From NCBI RefSeq assembly GCF_041381155.1, contig NC_091134.1:13270008-13334007 (forward strand): a stretch of DNA of 64,000 nucleotides, read 5' to 3'. A model generated the notes under the pieces. That model saw nothing but the letters and a program-made list of their open reading frames with translations. It had not been told where the DNA came from and searched no databases. Below, in pieces: positions 35,713 through 47,678 of this stretch. The position numbers and the translations under genes are program-made. This stretch comes from Argopecten irradians. Its lineage: Eukaryota; Mollusca; Bivalvia; Pectinida; Pectinidae. Positions within the stretch are counted from its first letter, which is position 1. Each line of letters starts with the position of its first letter.

Positions 35713-37981
35713 ATGAATATCCAGGAACATGTTTTCACCATGTTTCTACTACTGATGATTAGCATAGCACAGGGTGAGTAATATAATTTGCAATTCGTTA
35801 TAAATGTCTGGAAATTATACAAGTAAAACAATTACGCTATATCTATTATTAATTTCAGTGTAATTTCGCTTTATTTTCGAACAATTTAGTTACCAATAAC
35901 ATGAAAACAAAGACAAGAAAGATACATAATATGTAAATAATTTTCCCATAGAAATTTGTACAAGAGAAAATCGTGAATTTATGTTGCTCTCAAGAATTCA
36001 AACAACAATACAGTGTTGGAATAACCCATCCTCGATACTTCAGTAGTTACTATTAGTGTCGTTACATCCAACCCTGGAATACTTCAAAGCAAAGTTAAAG
36101 GTAGTTCAAAAGAAGATGAAAACAGACCAATCACAGGCCTTCCTTTGAAGATTAAAGAGACATCGACGCCTAACATCTGTCAACCACAGTTTACGGTTAT
36201 TCGATTAGTTTGATATACAAAAAAGTACCAAACTACCTGTGTCATCTGATGTTGCCCACAGAGCCTGCTGTTTGTTTGAAAACGTTATGCTAAAAATGTA
36301 CAAAAAGTACGCAATATGGCTTGGACGCAACTGTGAAAAATTGTCAACGAGGCAACATGTCCTATTAGCCTTACCTTTCAAATTTTACTAACAGCGGTGT
36401 TTTATTTCACCTCATCGTTTTTGCCGAACTTATACGATCGTCTTCAGAGGAAAACTATCGTTAACATATTGAACATCCGCGATAATCCATGGATTTCTAT
36501 TATTGTCGTTATATACATCCCTGGACTAGGTGATAAAGCAAATCTGACCAATAAAGGTACATTGCGGCTGACTTTGTGGCTTTCAAGTTGCGCGTCATTG
36601 TCGATAATGTTCAAAGGAAGTTTATACTGACCACTTTTTGGCCAGTTTTGTTCTCATTAATTGTCTTTGGTTTGCTATGACGTATTCCAGGGGTTGATAA
36701 CACGGTAGCGAAAATATCGAGGATTCATATCAAATAATTCAGTTTACATGACATTAGTAGACAGATATTAATTCAAGGTCATTCTAGGTACTTATTATAG
36801 GTAATTATTTAGGGATAGTTATCCTTGCGTTATGATGATACGTGGTGGTCAGTTTACTTTTCTCGTGATGTTGGCCATTTTTGTTGATTTTCATGCGTTA
36901 GAATATTTGCCATGATTTCTACTTAGCTGGTAGACTTTCATTCTACTCCAGTTCTCCAGTTCACAAATCTTTAGAATTCTTGCATTAGGTAAAATAATGG
37001 TTATGCATAATACACTTTTGAAAACAACTAAATTTCTTAAGTTGTCATTTTTTCACAAAATATGAAATTTCATATCAGCTTTTTCTGAGTAATCAGTTTA
37101 TTGTCAGGAAATGGTTTTTATTTCTATATTTTTTTCTCTACATTTTTGGGGAATAATTTTAGATGTGATAACGTATAATTAATTCTAAACCATGCCATAC
37201 ACTAAAACAAATGAAATGTACTTGTTTATCAAAACTAAAGGAATACAAATTACCAATCCACTGGCAATTAAAAAAAAACAATTAGAGAAATTTGGTCGAA
37301 CCTAAAGCAATGTAAACACCATTCATAATTGTCTTTGTTCATTAATCGAGAGTTGTTCCCTTCTTCGAATTGATAAATTGGATGTTCTCTGATGGCACAT
37401 CATTTACTGGTCAACTGGCCATAAAAAATATGTTAAGGTTGTGTTATCGCTTTTTCTAAGATAAACTACTTTTTATTATTTGATGTCATAACCAGTCTGT
37501 TTCACCAGAGTTCCTTCACACTGAACGAAGGGAAGGAACTCTGTAAGAGCAGAATTATTAGTATTACATTATGTGTGTATCGTCAGTTTAAACTAAGATA
37601 AGCGTTAACATTTATTGAGGATTTCTTAGTGCATGGCAGTCATGTGTTATAGCTGGTAACATGATAATCTTCTTTCTTGGAAATTAGCAAATTCTGCATT
37701 CTGCTCTAGATCTGCTTATTGTGATTATAACTTTTCTTTTGATAGTGTCTGCAATGACTCCTGCGGCACAGCCACTTCCCGCCGCGACACACGCACCTGC
37801 CGCGACACACGCACCTGCCGCGACACACGCACCTGCAGTGACACACGCACCTGTAGTGACACCCGCACCTGGCGGGGCACATCCAGCTGGACCCAAGAAG
37901 AATGGAAGCTGTGGAAAAAATGCTGCAGTGAGCTTCGCTACAATCTTAATTATGAGCATTTTAAGTGTCATCTTGATATGA
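35713..37981 (+). CDS. Gene C: Ala/Pro/Thr/His-repeat secreted protein with GPI-type tail
   Basis: Exons 35713-35773 and 37746-37981 join in phase 1 over a 2-kb intron and give about 98 residues. The ATG follows the acceptor tttttatttcag directly. The first exon encodes MNIQEHVFTMFLLLMISIAQ, a signal peptide with a somewhat long N-region, and ends at GTGAGT. After the acceptor cttttgatag comes VSAMTPAAQPLP and four to five copies of a six-residue unit (AATHAP) made by an 18-bp tandem repeat. GGAHPAGPKKNGSCGKNAAV and a strongly hydrophobic tail (SFATILIMSILSVILI) follow. The architecture equals genes A and B although the low-complexity body differs. AATAAA at 38139 is a likely poly(A) signal. 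A repeat element (36017-36727) lies in the intron. No family recognised; a mucin-like GPI-tethered protein is inferred. Confidence 0.72.
36017..36727. mobile_element. Non-autonomous inverted-repeat element, about 0.7 kb
   Basis: Left atcctcgatacttcagtagt ... aaccctggaatac (36029-36083) and right gtattccaggggttgataac ... aaatatcgaggat (36681-36724) are imperfect inverse ends. A partial internal copy (tattgtcgttatatacatcc ctggactagg) sits near 36500. The open frame at 36397-36630 is inside it and is not a gene. It lies in the intron of gene C. Confidence 0.65.
37505..37543. repeat. Perfect 12-bp inverted repeat
   Basis: cagagttccttc at 37505-37516 pairs exactly with gaaggaactctg at 37532-37543 across a 15-base loop. 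It lies in the intron of gene C, about 200 bases before its second exon. Confidence 0.7.
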
Positions 37982-38299
37982 TGATATATTTCAGTATTGC
38001 TTGTCATAAGCATTTTCATCGGCTTATAATACAAAATGATGTTATCATCCCTTAACATAAACATGATTTTTCTAACATAACGTTCGATTGGTTGACACGG
38101 CAGTGTAATAATTTCTAAAAGAAAGAAAGGAGTCTATCAATAAAAGTTTAATCACAGGTAAGCAATGATAAATAATGCAAACGATGTTGCTAGAAACACG
38201 AAACAGCTGTTTATATACGACGTTTGAAAAAAGAATCATATTTAGACGACTGAGATAATTATTTATGGATCTGAAACGTACCGGGAAGGATATTCATTG

Positions 38300-38369
38300 T
38301 GACGTAGTGATTTGAACAAAGACGTGACGTCATGAAACAGTGACGTAGCTTTAGATTCGAGGATGACGT
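38300..38369 (+). promoter_or_regulatory. Cluster of four TGACGT (CRE-like) sites
   Basis: TGACGT occurs at 38300, 38325 (as full palindromic TGACGTCA), 38341 and 38364, all in one orientation within 70 bases. This is the binding core of CREB/ATF bZIP factors. No transcript start is obvious nearby; gene C ends about 320 bases to the left. Confidence 0.4.
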
Positions 38370-39944
38370 GGAATAATGTCTACCTTTTCTGGAATTTCGC
38401 AGCACATTTTATCTTTGAAACAATTCAGATTGTAAGTTCTTGAGGAAATGTGACAAAACGTATACAAATCCCAGTCCGTGAAATCTCATACGTAACACAC
38501 ATTCTTTTTTAATACTCTTTCTTTATCACATCATCGTTTTATCCAGTGAATTCGTACGTGTAATATTTGCCATATATCACTAACGTTTTAAATTATCGCC
38601 GTTACGGTCCATAAATATTAACAAAAAGGCGACAAACAACTTATTTTATTTTCATTTTTATTATTTAACTATACGAATTATAGTTCTTTTAATTTTGATG
38701 TTGATCTTGTTGGAATTTGTGACGATTTAGGCAAAGGTTGTCAATGTTAAGAATAAGATTAAATTAAGCATCTAATCTTGCTTAAAGATTGATTTTGAAT
38801 TGCTCTTCACACAAACTGATTATCATCTTTCTACATTTGGATAATCAAATTAATTTTCTTTGTGATATTGAATGTTAATGTAAATGTCATTTATCGCGTA
38901 AAAGTGTCAATGAAAATATAAGAAACATTTGAAATAAATATAGTTTTGATTCACATTAATCAACTGTCTATTAGTCATGTTATGCAATGTAGTTCTGCAG
39001 CATCTAAAATTGGTACTGCGGCTGTAAGCCAACCAACCGTATATTGTATTCTCTGAAACTACGATTCCAACTTTATGGAAAAATGTTTAAAAAAAATCTA
39101 GATCTACTCTTATATTATCAGTTTAACACTGGAAAACATTTAATATATAACCAAAATATGAAAGTGTACGCTAACATTTCTATAAACATCGTTAGAGTGG
39201 GGGTGGGAGGTGGTTGTAGACCAGAACGTTTTCCTCAGAAAAGATAATTGAAAGCAAAATACGCAGTGTTCCAATAAACATGTATTGTAGAAGACATTAT
39301 ATTGATAAAAACAATTATTAATAATGTATTTACATAATCTCGAAATTATTATTTTTCACTAAATCTAGTGTGCAATTTTGTGCTGTTTTAGTTTTGTGTA
39401 GTATTGCGCTCAGTTTTCTTTTATTGTTAATATTCTGGCCAATTGTTGTAATTTCCTTATTTTTAATAACTAACATAGTATAATAAAAGTAAAATCCGGA
39501 GCTAGAGAAGGTAATTATTGAAGACAAAATGGTATGGATGTCAAATAACTTTGGCATCTCATCAACTTACCAAGACCTTAGGTGGATCTGCGGTTACCAT
39601 AGAATTACCACTACACAATGTATTGCTTAACTCCACGCATTCAGATATAGCAGCTTTGTTACTTTGTTTCGTTTGGCAAAGGAAAGTAACTCTGAAGATC
39701 AGAATGTACGATTCTAAAAGAATATAAATTAATAATTATGCACAAATAACTATACCAGGTGAATATGTAATCCAAAAAGATTCCAACCACTCAGATAATA
39801 ATTATCAGATAATACCCTGTCATTCGACACCAGTTTATCTTTAGAATCCCTTCTGATGTTTGTTGATTGGATTTTATAACGTCATATTTACTGCAAGGGT
39901 CATGAATGCGGTTTTAGCGTGTATATAGTGAATGGTGTGTGTTT
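38370..39944. other. Intergenic, nothing coding seen
   Basis: AT-rich sequence. Small frames at 39044-39247 and 39518-39727 have no signal peptide, domain or splice support. Confidence 0.4.
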
Positions 39945-40206
39945 TGGGAGGCTGCGGTATATTAGTGAAGTCACTTTTTGTATAGTGAACTCATGTTTTT
40001 TTTAATAGTGCTATATCAATGAAACATACCGCCGAAGACACCAATCAACGCACCCCTCCCGGTCATATTATACTGACAACGAGCGCTTAGCAGGAGTAGC
40101 AGAACCTACCATTTTTATAGACTATTGTTTGGGTCGGCCAGGGGACAGGACCTAGAGCCTACCTCGCGGTAGCGAACGCTCAACAGAAGGCCAAAAGTGA
40201 GGCGGT
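39945..40206 (-). mobile_element. Second SINE type, tRNA-like head on the minus strand
   Basis: On the minus strand the head reads gttgagcgttcgctaccgcg (A-box-like) and gctctaggtcctgtcccc (B-box-like). The body follows with ctgctaagcgctcgttgtca gtataatatgaccgggaggg and gtcttcggcggtatgtttca. The body is a sequence I associate with widespread mollusc repeats. It is distinct from the 1085/25191 SINE family. Ends are approximate. Confidence 0.5.
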
Positions 40207-42337
40207 GTCAAGATAGACGTCAGAAAGAAGAAAGTTATGAAGAAGAGACAAGATAAGATATTAAATTTAGTTGCCTTTTATCTTCATGCAATAGGGGAAG
40301 CAGGCACAAATCTAACGCCCTTCCTGCAGGGCTTTTAAAAAGACAAAATAGCATAATCTGGTTAACAAACAGATATAATCTACACTTAAAATATGTTCAC
40401 GGCAAGCAAATATATAACATCTTTTGGTTTAAAATCTTATTATAGGACTACTTTGATAAAAAAAATTCTTCAAAAAAGAAATTCTCCTTTGTTTATTGAG
40501 CTAACAAACAAACATAGATATTTAGATATTTTGTAGTACAAAAATGTAACACATATTTTTTTAAATAACCAATACGTATATTCCTCATACGTATAACTAT
40601 CGCTCATCACCCTTGGGACTATTTCAAGGAAATGGTTTACGTATATTGTAAAAACCTACCTGTTATGCTTGGAAGTCTTTCTGAGATACAGGTACCCAGA
40701 CTGATATTGTACATTGTATAATTTTTTTGCTGTTTCTCTTACACAATGCTAGGTAATTTTATAATATTTATTAGAACCGATGTGGTCTATGGTCACGGGT
40801 TATTAAGCAATAGTGCAACGTACAACTAGGACCTAGAATGATTAAATATAGAATTAAATATTATCTGCAAGGTAACGCTTTAAATTTTTTTGATTGGTAC
40901 TAAAAGTTATCCGTTTTGGTACTGTTTTATTGACTATATAAACCTGATAGTCAATTGTTAATTGTATCATTCCGGAGGTTTACAAAGTGGATCAGACGCT
41001 TAGAATATCGTGACCAGTGCAAGAGTGTGTGATTCGCCGCTTGAAGTTTACACCAAACGAATGTGTTTAGTACTGTCTAATGTCACTGTTATTAATTTAT
41101 AATAGATTATCGCTGACAGATATCTCCTAGTTTATGTATTTCAAAGGTTGGTATCACTAAATCACGGCGAAATCTATTAAGCAAGAAACGTATATTTAAG
41201 ACGGTATTAGACAGTAACTTTTGGTATCATGTGCGCAGTTGGACTCCACATCCGACAAGGAGAACAATAGTGCGAGAATACGCTCGCACTAAAAATTATC
41301 GATTGCCTAAGATGATATTACAACACTCAATAAATGCAATAATCCCTGTGTGATCTATTTCAACAGTTAAGATTCATTTCGCTGTTTTGCCGTCTGGCAC
41401 AGTTATAGTCAAATAACGTGCGGAGATTAAGGCGACGGCGTAAAACATAAGACGACCCGCGTTATGCAATTAACATTTGATTTATTTTTATTGCATTGTT
41501 CAGATGATGATAATAAGTGTAGTAATAACTTTAAGTATTAACTTTTCCGACTCTACAAAATTATCAATAATGTTTTAATTCTCATATAAAAAATAAAAGC
41601 GGTTTCGGAATGACGGTGGTCCTTTGATATTTTTGAATATTACAAAGTGCAAATGATACTAAGATAGAAATCACAAAAAAGAAGTACTGTTTTCTCCGTC
41701 GTTAACTTTATCTAGTAATTATGTTTTAATATGTATTTTATGGATATGTTCTTCACGCGCACTATACATTTTTAAACAGAATATACGATTTCAATCAATA
41801 TCTTATGGGGCATCTTATGTGATGGGAGTAAAATTATTACATAAGATGTGAATATTTATAAACCTACATGTAGATCAAAGTAGCATACATACAATTGTAC
41901 ATAAATTATCATATTCATACATTAATATATTTTACAGCAAACGCTCGCCATCGCTATTGCAAAATTATACTGTCATTTACAAATTACGAAGCTATAATAA
42001 TGCATACATTATTTTTTCATAAACCAAAGATAAGCATGTAAATAAAATCATTAAAATAAATTGACTAACATAATTTCGTTTGAAGATTTGTTAGAATTTA
42101 ATGCTTTAGATTGGCATTCTCTTATTAAAAGGTATTATTGAGCATTAAACTCAACGACGAATACTTAACAGCAGGATTAAAATAATCATTATGCGTCAAT
42201 TTCTATGGTCCTGTATTGAGAAAATGGAAAAATTGTTACACCATACGCCGGTAATATAAGTTATCAAGAACCTGCTGAGAAATAATTAAGGGACAATTAA
42301 TTCAATTCAATGAAACAGAAAAGATGACAGGATATTT
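40207..42337. other. Intergenic, nothing recognised
   Basis: AT-rich, with several small inverted motifs. No supported exon, and no repeat matching others in the window. Confidence 0.4.
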
Positions 42338-42400
42338 TGACCTGAAATTGACCTGAAATTGACCAGAATTTCTGGTCAAGTTCAGGTAAATTTCAGGTCA
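42338..42400. promoter_or_regulatory. Palindrome built of TGACCT/AGGTCA half-sites
   Basis: TGACCT at 42338 and 42349 are separated by five bases (DR5). A mirrored arm continues ctggtcaagttcaggtaaat ttcaggtca to 42400. AGGTCA is the nuclear-receptor half-site, and DR5 spacing is that of retinoic-acid-type elements. It may equally be a simple palindromic repeat. Confidence 0.35.
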
Positions 42401-42987
42401 AGATTTCTTGACATGAACTTCAGGTTAGAAAATATTGGCTGGGTAGTTCTGTCAAAGTTCATCGTGTCAGGCAATCAGAATGCGTACAGAGTTTATACCA
42501 TGTGTGGTATAAACAAATTGTTAATCAACAGCTTAGTGTTTAAACAATGTCCTGAGAGTATAATAACACCGCTTATTGTGGGAGAAACCAAGATTACACC
42601 CGTATATATCTAATTAGTTTCACTGCATTCCCACTGGATTCTACTACCACTGACGGCGAGATACAAGTACAACTACCACAATAAAAATGCAATGTTCCTT
42701 AAATAGTGAATGATGAATGTTGAATGCCGGAAATATATATTTCAAATATATAGCAATTTCAACTTTTCAAACGAGGAACCAGGAAGGGGCATTAAAAAGA
42801 AGAAGACAAGTCATGTAATCATAAATAATTTCGGATTCCAATATTCCACTATTGATCACCATAGAGGACCACCTGTTATATTTTGGAAAGGGATCCAATT
42901 GTGACATCCAATAATTGGAAAAAAATAATCATTATCAGAAAGAAGATTATCACAAAGACCGAGAACTATTTTCAGTTCTTCATTGAT

Positions 42988-44485
42988 TTTATTTGACCAT
43001 CGACATCAACTGCATAATCTGAACTTTGATCTTCTTTCCATTCACACGCGAAAGTTACATGGTTTTCTTGGGTCAAAACTGTCCTTTTCTTGCTTCAGCT
43101 TGAATGCTATTGCTTCCGCTTGATGAAGATTCTGATATTGCCCTTTCAGCTGTAAAAATATAATAAATATCTAAAAATGTGCAATACGAAACCAAACGGA
43201 ACAAAAATCAAGTAAAACAATTAAAAAGAAACCAAATTATGTTAGTATTTCAATACTGCAAAACAAATATATTCTAGCCAGAACGTAGCCTGTAACGGAT
43301 TGTTGTCAGATACCCCACCCCCTACCCTCACCCTCACCCCATCCCTACGAAACGGAATGATAGTGAGGGAGTGTAGTTTGATTATATATTGAGAATGACA
43401 TTGTATGGAATATCAATTTTCCAAAGAAGACACATCTCAATTTTGATATCACGCATGATGTAATGTATACCTCTTGTTTTGTACAGCTGTTTTCCTTGAG
43501 CGCTTCGCTTGAGTGATCTCTGTGAAAGACAATGACAAGATGCTGTAGAACGACAATAGTTCTTATAAACAATAATATAAAACATATAAACAAACAGTTT
43601 TTAATTGAAATAAATTTATGTCCAATAAGGGATTATTTCACATTAGTATCTGAGGATCCCAAGCAAACATGACTTCCATTTAGAAAAAAAAGTCATTCAT
43701 GTTAAAGTTGATATATTTACATGCAATGAAGTTGACTGCCAATGATTCCAAAGCTTCATGCAAATGATCCAGTATGCTGAATGTAATTTTCGATTTTTAT
43801 TTTGAGTAAAGATCCAATATATTGATTTGTTCATGTAACACATTATACGCGAAAAGCGGAAAGGTGAGATTTATATAGACTACATGATATCAAACACGTT
43901 TTTAACGAATATATAGTTAGATGTAAAACGTAGTAATTTTCATTCCCCAGTAAGATATCTGTAATATGTTTATAACGAAGTGATTTCCCTGTTCCCCAGA
44001 GGTTCGTTATAACTGTGTTTTACTGTTTCCATAATAAAGGTCCACAATAGATTAACGATCATAGAAACATTATTATAGACCCGCTTGATATTATTCTATA
44101 TCATTTTGAGCTAAATTAACAAAATATTGAATGATGCTACAACAGAAGTTAGTGAAGTTAGTGATAGTAACCACTGTAGTATCTAGAATGACGTTAGTTT
44201 TTACAGTGTTTTACTGTTTTCATTTTAAAGGTGCACAATTGATTTGAAATAATAGAAGTATTCTATACACAGAAAGTGTTGCCCTGTTTTAATATGAGTT
44301 GAATTTGGTTGATGCTCCAACAGACATAACAAAGCTCAAAACAGATTATACAGATTGGGAAAATTTTGCAGGGAATATTGCTACATGTATACTTACAGTG
44401 AATTTGTACACCTGAGCATTCCTCTGTCACATATAAGGAGAAAGGTCAACACCAAACAACAAAATATGAAACTTGTGTTCAACAT
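42988..44485 (-). pseudogene. Small secreted basic peptide, copy 1 (one-base frameshift in exon 1)
   Basis: Exons 44485-44397, 43519-43471 and 43149-43073 have good splice sites. Exon 1 starts MLNTSFIFCCLVLTFLLIC, clearly the family signal peptide. One base fewer than in the other copies near 44427 shifts the frame, so the ATG frame reaches a stop just past the donor. The later exons are intact in the family phase: exon 2 RSLKRSAQGKQLYKTR, exon 3 AERAISESSSSGSNSIQAEA then RKGQF and stop. AATAAA on the minus strand lies at 42993-42988, about 80 bases after the stop codon. The damage is limited to a single base, so an assembly error or segregating allele is possible. Family unknown. Confidence 0.65.
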
Positions 44486-44536
44486 TTTTCAATCGTCGTT
44501 AGTTCGCACTAAAACTAACCACGCCAAAAGACCGTG

Positions 44537-44544
44537 TATGTATA
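44537..44544 (-). promoter_or_regulatory. TATA-like box, peptide copy 1
   Basis: The minus strand reads CCTATACATACACGG, aligned with TATAAA of copy 2 and TATATATA of copy 3, about 55 bases before the ATG. Its downstream flank (ttggcgtggttag) is shared with copy 2. Confidence 0.5.
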
Positions 44545-45560
44545 GGGGTTACTAACTTTCATACTATATATCGATTCATATGAAGTAATATATAAAAATT
44601 ACCTCATTAAGTCTCTGATCGTGCTATATATTTATGTTACAATGTAAAAATATTAACATGGTTATACCGATGTCAAAACGAAGAAAAAAAAAGATTACGA
44701 AAAGTACCAAAGATATAATAATCAAAACTCTGTGATTTTAAAATCGTGATGTGGAGATTTCGAAAACACACTCATCATCTACAAAGGATACATTTTATTA
44801 GAATAAGGCGGATTTGCATGGCGTTCTGACTACGTCCGTTATTACTGTATCCTAGATATATACCGTAAAGCCGGTTATTTTCGTGGACCAAAATTTTCCC
44901 AGTTACCAAAGATAAAATCATCAAAATCCTGTATAATCGTTTCAAAATAGTTGAAAATCTTCGATTTTGAGATTTCGGAAAAATATTCTTCATCTGTAGA
45001 GAATACATTTCAATAGTAGCAACATAATTCGGATATATTAATTGGCCTTTTAACTCCATCCGTTATCACTTTAGCCTATATATATATATTCCTAGAGGTG
45101 GCATCAAAATCGTTATAGCAAACCATGAACTATGTCATAGCAAAACTGAATGCAGCTCAGGACAAAAAAACCTTACCAATCACAGGTCTACAGAGATCTT
45201 TTGAGAATTACGGAGACGAAGTTCAACTTCAAAGCCATACAATTACCGTTATTCGATTCTTTTGATGGATATCGAAAGGTCAAATATCCTGTTCCACACA
45301 CAGAGTTTTGCTATGAGATCAGTGTCAGTACGTCTAATGAGAATTAAATGATATATACATACCAAATTTATCAAAGATTCGAATCTACCTATTACCTGAT
45401 GACTTCACCTGTGTCATATTCTGTGCAATATGTGTCACTAAGGTAATATAACCAGACACTAATTTCTCGGAACAAAAATTGCAGACTGAAATCCAAACTT
45501 TAGTTTTCACTTTTATCTAAATTATGGAATATCATTAAGTCAACATTTTAAGATTTGTTC

Positions 45561-46249
45561 TATCCTTGTGTTACCAATGATCAAAAGAAGGAAGATGTGC
45601 AAGTATATACAATGAACTAAGAAAAGATTGCAGTAACATTTCAGTCGCTCGATGACCTCGTCATCATGGCCGGTTTATGCTACTTGTGATGTTGTTTCCG
45701 TGATTAAATGTTCCTAGTCTAGACTAGTGTTCACTTGGACTTAAGAATAGCAACAGATTAAAGAAATTGGATAAATTTGTTTCCTTTCAGGTGTGTAGAG
45801 TAATCTACAGTTTGTTTCTTAAATATATTGGCTAGGTTTCATCCGTACTGTACATCGGGCTAAATTTAGTTTCGAACACGTGGATGATCGAATGCAATGT
45901 TTACATTGATTGCTATATCCAGAATTCAAGGAAATGCTCTATTAAGCTATGTTGATAAACACATATGCAAATTACTTCTAAAATATTAGCATGGCATTTT
46001 AAGAATATATTTTGGATACAGGCGCTGTGTTCTTAATTTTTTTTTTATTTCATGCTTCGACTCCAGAGGAGATTTCCCTTAAATGCGTGTTTTGGTGTGA
46101 AAAGGGAATTTCCCTAGGAAGTAGTTCTTACTAGAAGGGTGATATAAGATCTTGTATCAAACAAATGCGATACAAACCAACAGAACATATTAGTTGTATC
46201 ACTATTGTAACATACAAAATGTAGCATAGGTATGTGGTAAAAACCAGTA
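45561..46249. other. Spacer between the two duplicated blocks
   Basis: AT-rich, with no repeat or exon recognised. The 46114-46335 frame runs across the block boundary and is unsupported. Confidence 0.4.
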
Positions 46250-46600
46250 TCACACCCGTCTATAACTGCGTTCTCACTGCATTCTATTACCACTAACGTT
46301 GAGATACAATCACAAATACCACTATGACATTGCAAGAAAATATGTTCCTTTAATAGTAAATGTTGATTGTTGATGCATCATGTGTTTCAAATATATAACA
46401 ATTTACCTTTTTGAAAGAAAAAGACAAGTAAATAATTCGGATTCCGATATTCCACAATTGATCACCGTAGAGAATAACGAGGTAAATTTTGGAAAGAGAC
46501 CAAAATCTGACATCCAATAATTTGAAAATAAATCATTATCATTATAATGAAAAAGTATCAAAAAGACAATAAATATAACTTTTTTCAACTTTTCATTGAT

Positions 46601-47623
46601 TTTATTTGACAATCGACTTCTAAACCTGAATTCTTTCAATTCACACGTGAAAGCTACATCTCTTTCGTCAAAATTGTACTGTCCTTGCTTCAGCTTCAAT
46701 GCTGTTGCTAATTGGATATCCTGTTATGTCCCTTTCAGCTGTGAAAAAAACGAGAAAACAAAACGAAACGAAATCAAGCGAAACAATAAAGAAATAATGT
46801 TAGTGCAATACCTAGCTAGACGTTTTGCAGTACTGCAAAACAAATATGTCGTAGCCAGAATTAAGGTGACCCGTAATGATGTGAGTTCCCTCAGAAACGG
46901 AGTGATAGTGAGGGAGTGTAGTTTAATTATATTTAGAATGACATGATGTGGAATATCAATTTCCCCAAGGGGACTCAATCTCAATTTTGATAACACGCCT
47001 GATGTCATGCATACCTCTAGTTTTGTACAGCTGTTTTCCTTGACCGTAACGCATGATGGATCTCTGGAAAAGATGAAAAATAGTGACGGCACGATGCTGT
47101 AAAACGGCAATAGTTCTTATAAATAATAATATTAAATGAATATTGAACACTTTAATTGAAATACATGTATGTCCAATATGGAATAATTCCCCAGCACACA
47201 TGACTTCCATTTAAAAACTAAATCATTCACGTCAAAGGTTATGTATTTAAATGCAATAAAGTTGACTGCCCATGATTCCAAAACTTCATGCAATTGATCC
47301 AGTATGCTGAATGTAATTTTCGATTTTGATTTCGAGTAAAGATCCAATATGTTGATATATTCATCTAACTCATTATACACGAAAAGTGGAAAAGTGTGGT
47401 TTGTATAGACTACTATATATCGTTTTGAGTTAAATTAACAAAACGTTGGATGATGCTACAAGACATCACTAAGCTTAAAACATATTATACAGATTGAGAA
47501 AAGTTTGCGGGATATATTTCAACTCACAATTTGTCTTTCTCTTTCCCTTTCAGCACTTCCTCCATTACAAATAATGAGAACGGTCAACACCAAGCAACAA
47601 AATATGACGCTTCTGTTCAACAT
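46601..47623 (-). CDS. Small secreted basic peptide, copy 2 (intact)
   Basis: Exons 47623-47528, 47063-47015 and 46738-46668 join in phases 0 and 1 to give 71 residues. Exon 1 encodes a signal peptide MLNRSVIFCCLVLTVLII followed by CNGGSA, a good cleavage site, then ERERERQI and the donor GTGAGT. Exon 2 gives RSIMRYGQGKQLYKTR and exon 3 AERDITGYPISNSIEAEA then RTVQF and stop. The predicted mature peptide is about 47 residues, rich in Arg and Lys, without cysteine, and has dibasic or tribasic steps. QGKQLYKTRAER and NSI[QE]AEAR..QF are shared with copy 1. AATAAA lies on the minus strand at 46606-46601. A longer minus-strand frame through exon 3 (46403-46699) is in the wrong phase and is rejected. 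The role could be hormonal, antimicrobial or matrix-related; none is demonstrated. Confidence 0.7.
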
Positions 47624-47672
47624 GATTCAAACGTATTCAGTCCGCACTACAACTAACCACGCCAATAGTCCA

Positions 47673-47678
47673 TTTATA
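47673..47678 (-). promoter_or_regulatory. TATA box, peptide copy 2
   Basis: Minus-strand TGTATAAATGG lies 50 bases before the ATG, followed by a block (gactattggcgtggttag) conserved among the copies, consistent with a transcript start near 47645. Confidence 0.6.

Larger units (their letters stand above)
42620..45560. repeat. Segmental duplication, copy 1
   Basis: This block is collinear with 46250-50060. Shared landmarks are cactgcattcccactggatt (42621), the last peptide exon at 43149, the exon-2 block, the signal-peptide exon and its promoter, and gagatcagtgtcagtacgtc (45317). Traces of the same right-hand landmark recur at 61180-61300. Confidence 0.8.

Noticed and set aside
36397-36630. 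77-residue plus-strand frame
   Set aside because: Lies inside an interspersed inverted-repeat element.
37684-38064. Minus-strand frame with GACVAAGACVAAG repeats
   Set aside because: Antisense shadow of the AATHAP repeat of gene C.
46403-46699. 98-residue minus-strand frame across the last peptide exon
   Set aside because: Wrong phase relative to the splice sites shared by copies 1 and 2, and no ATG start.
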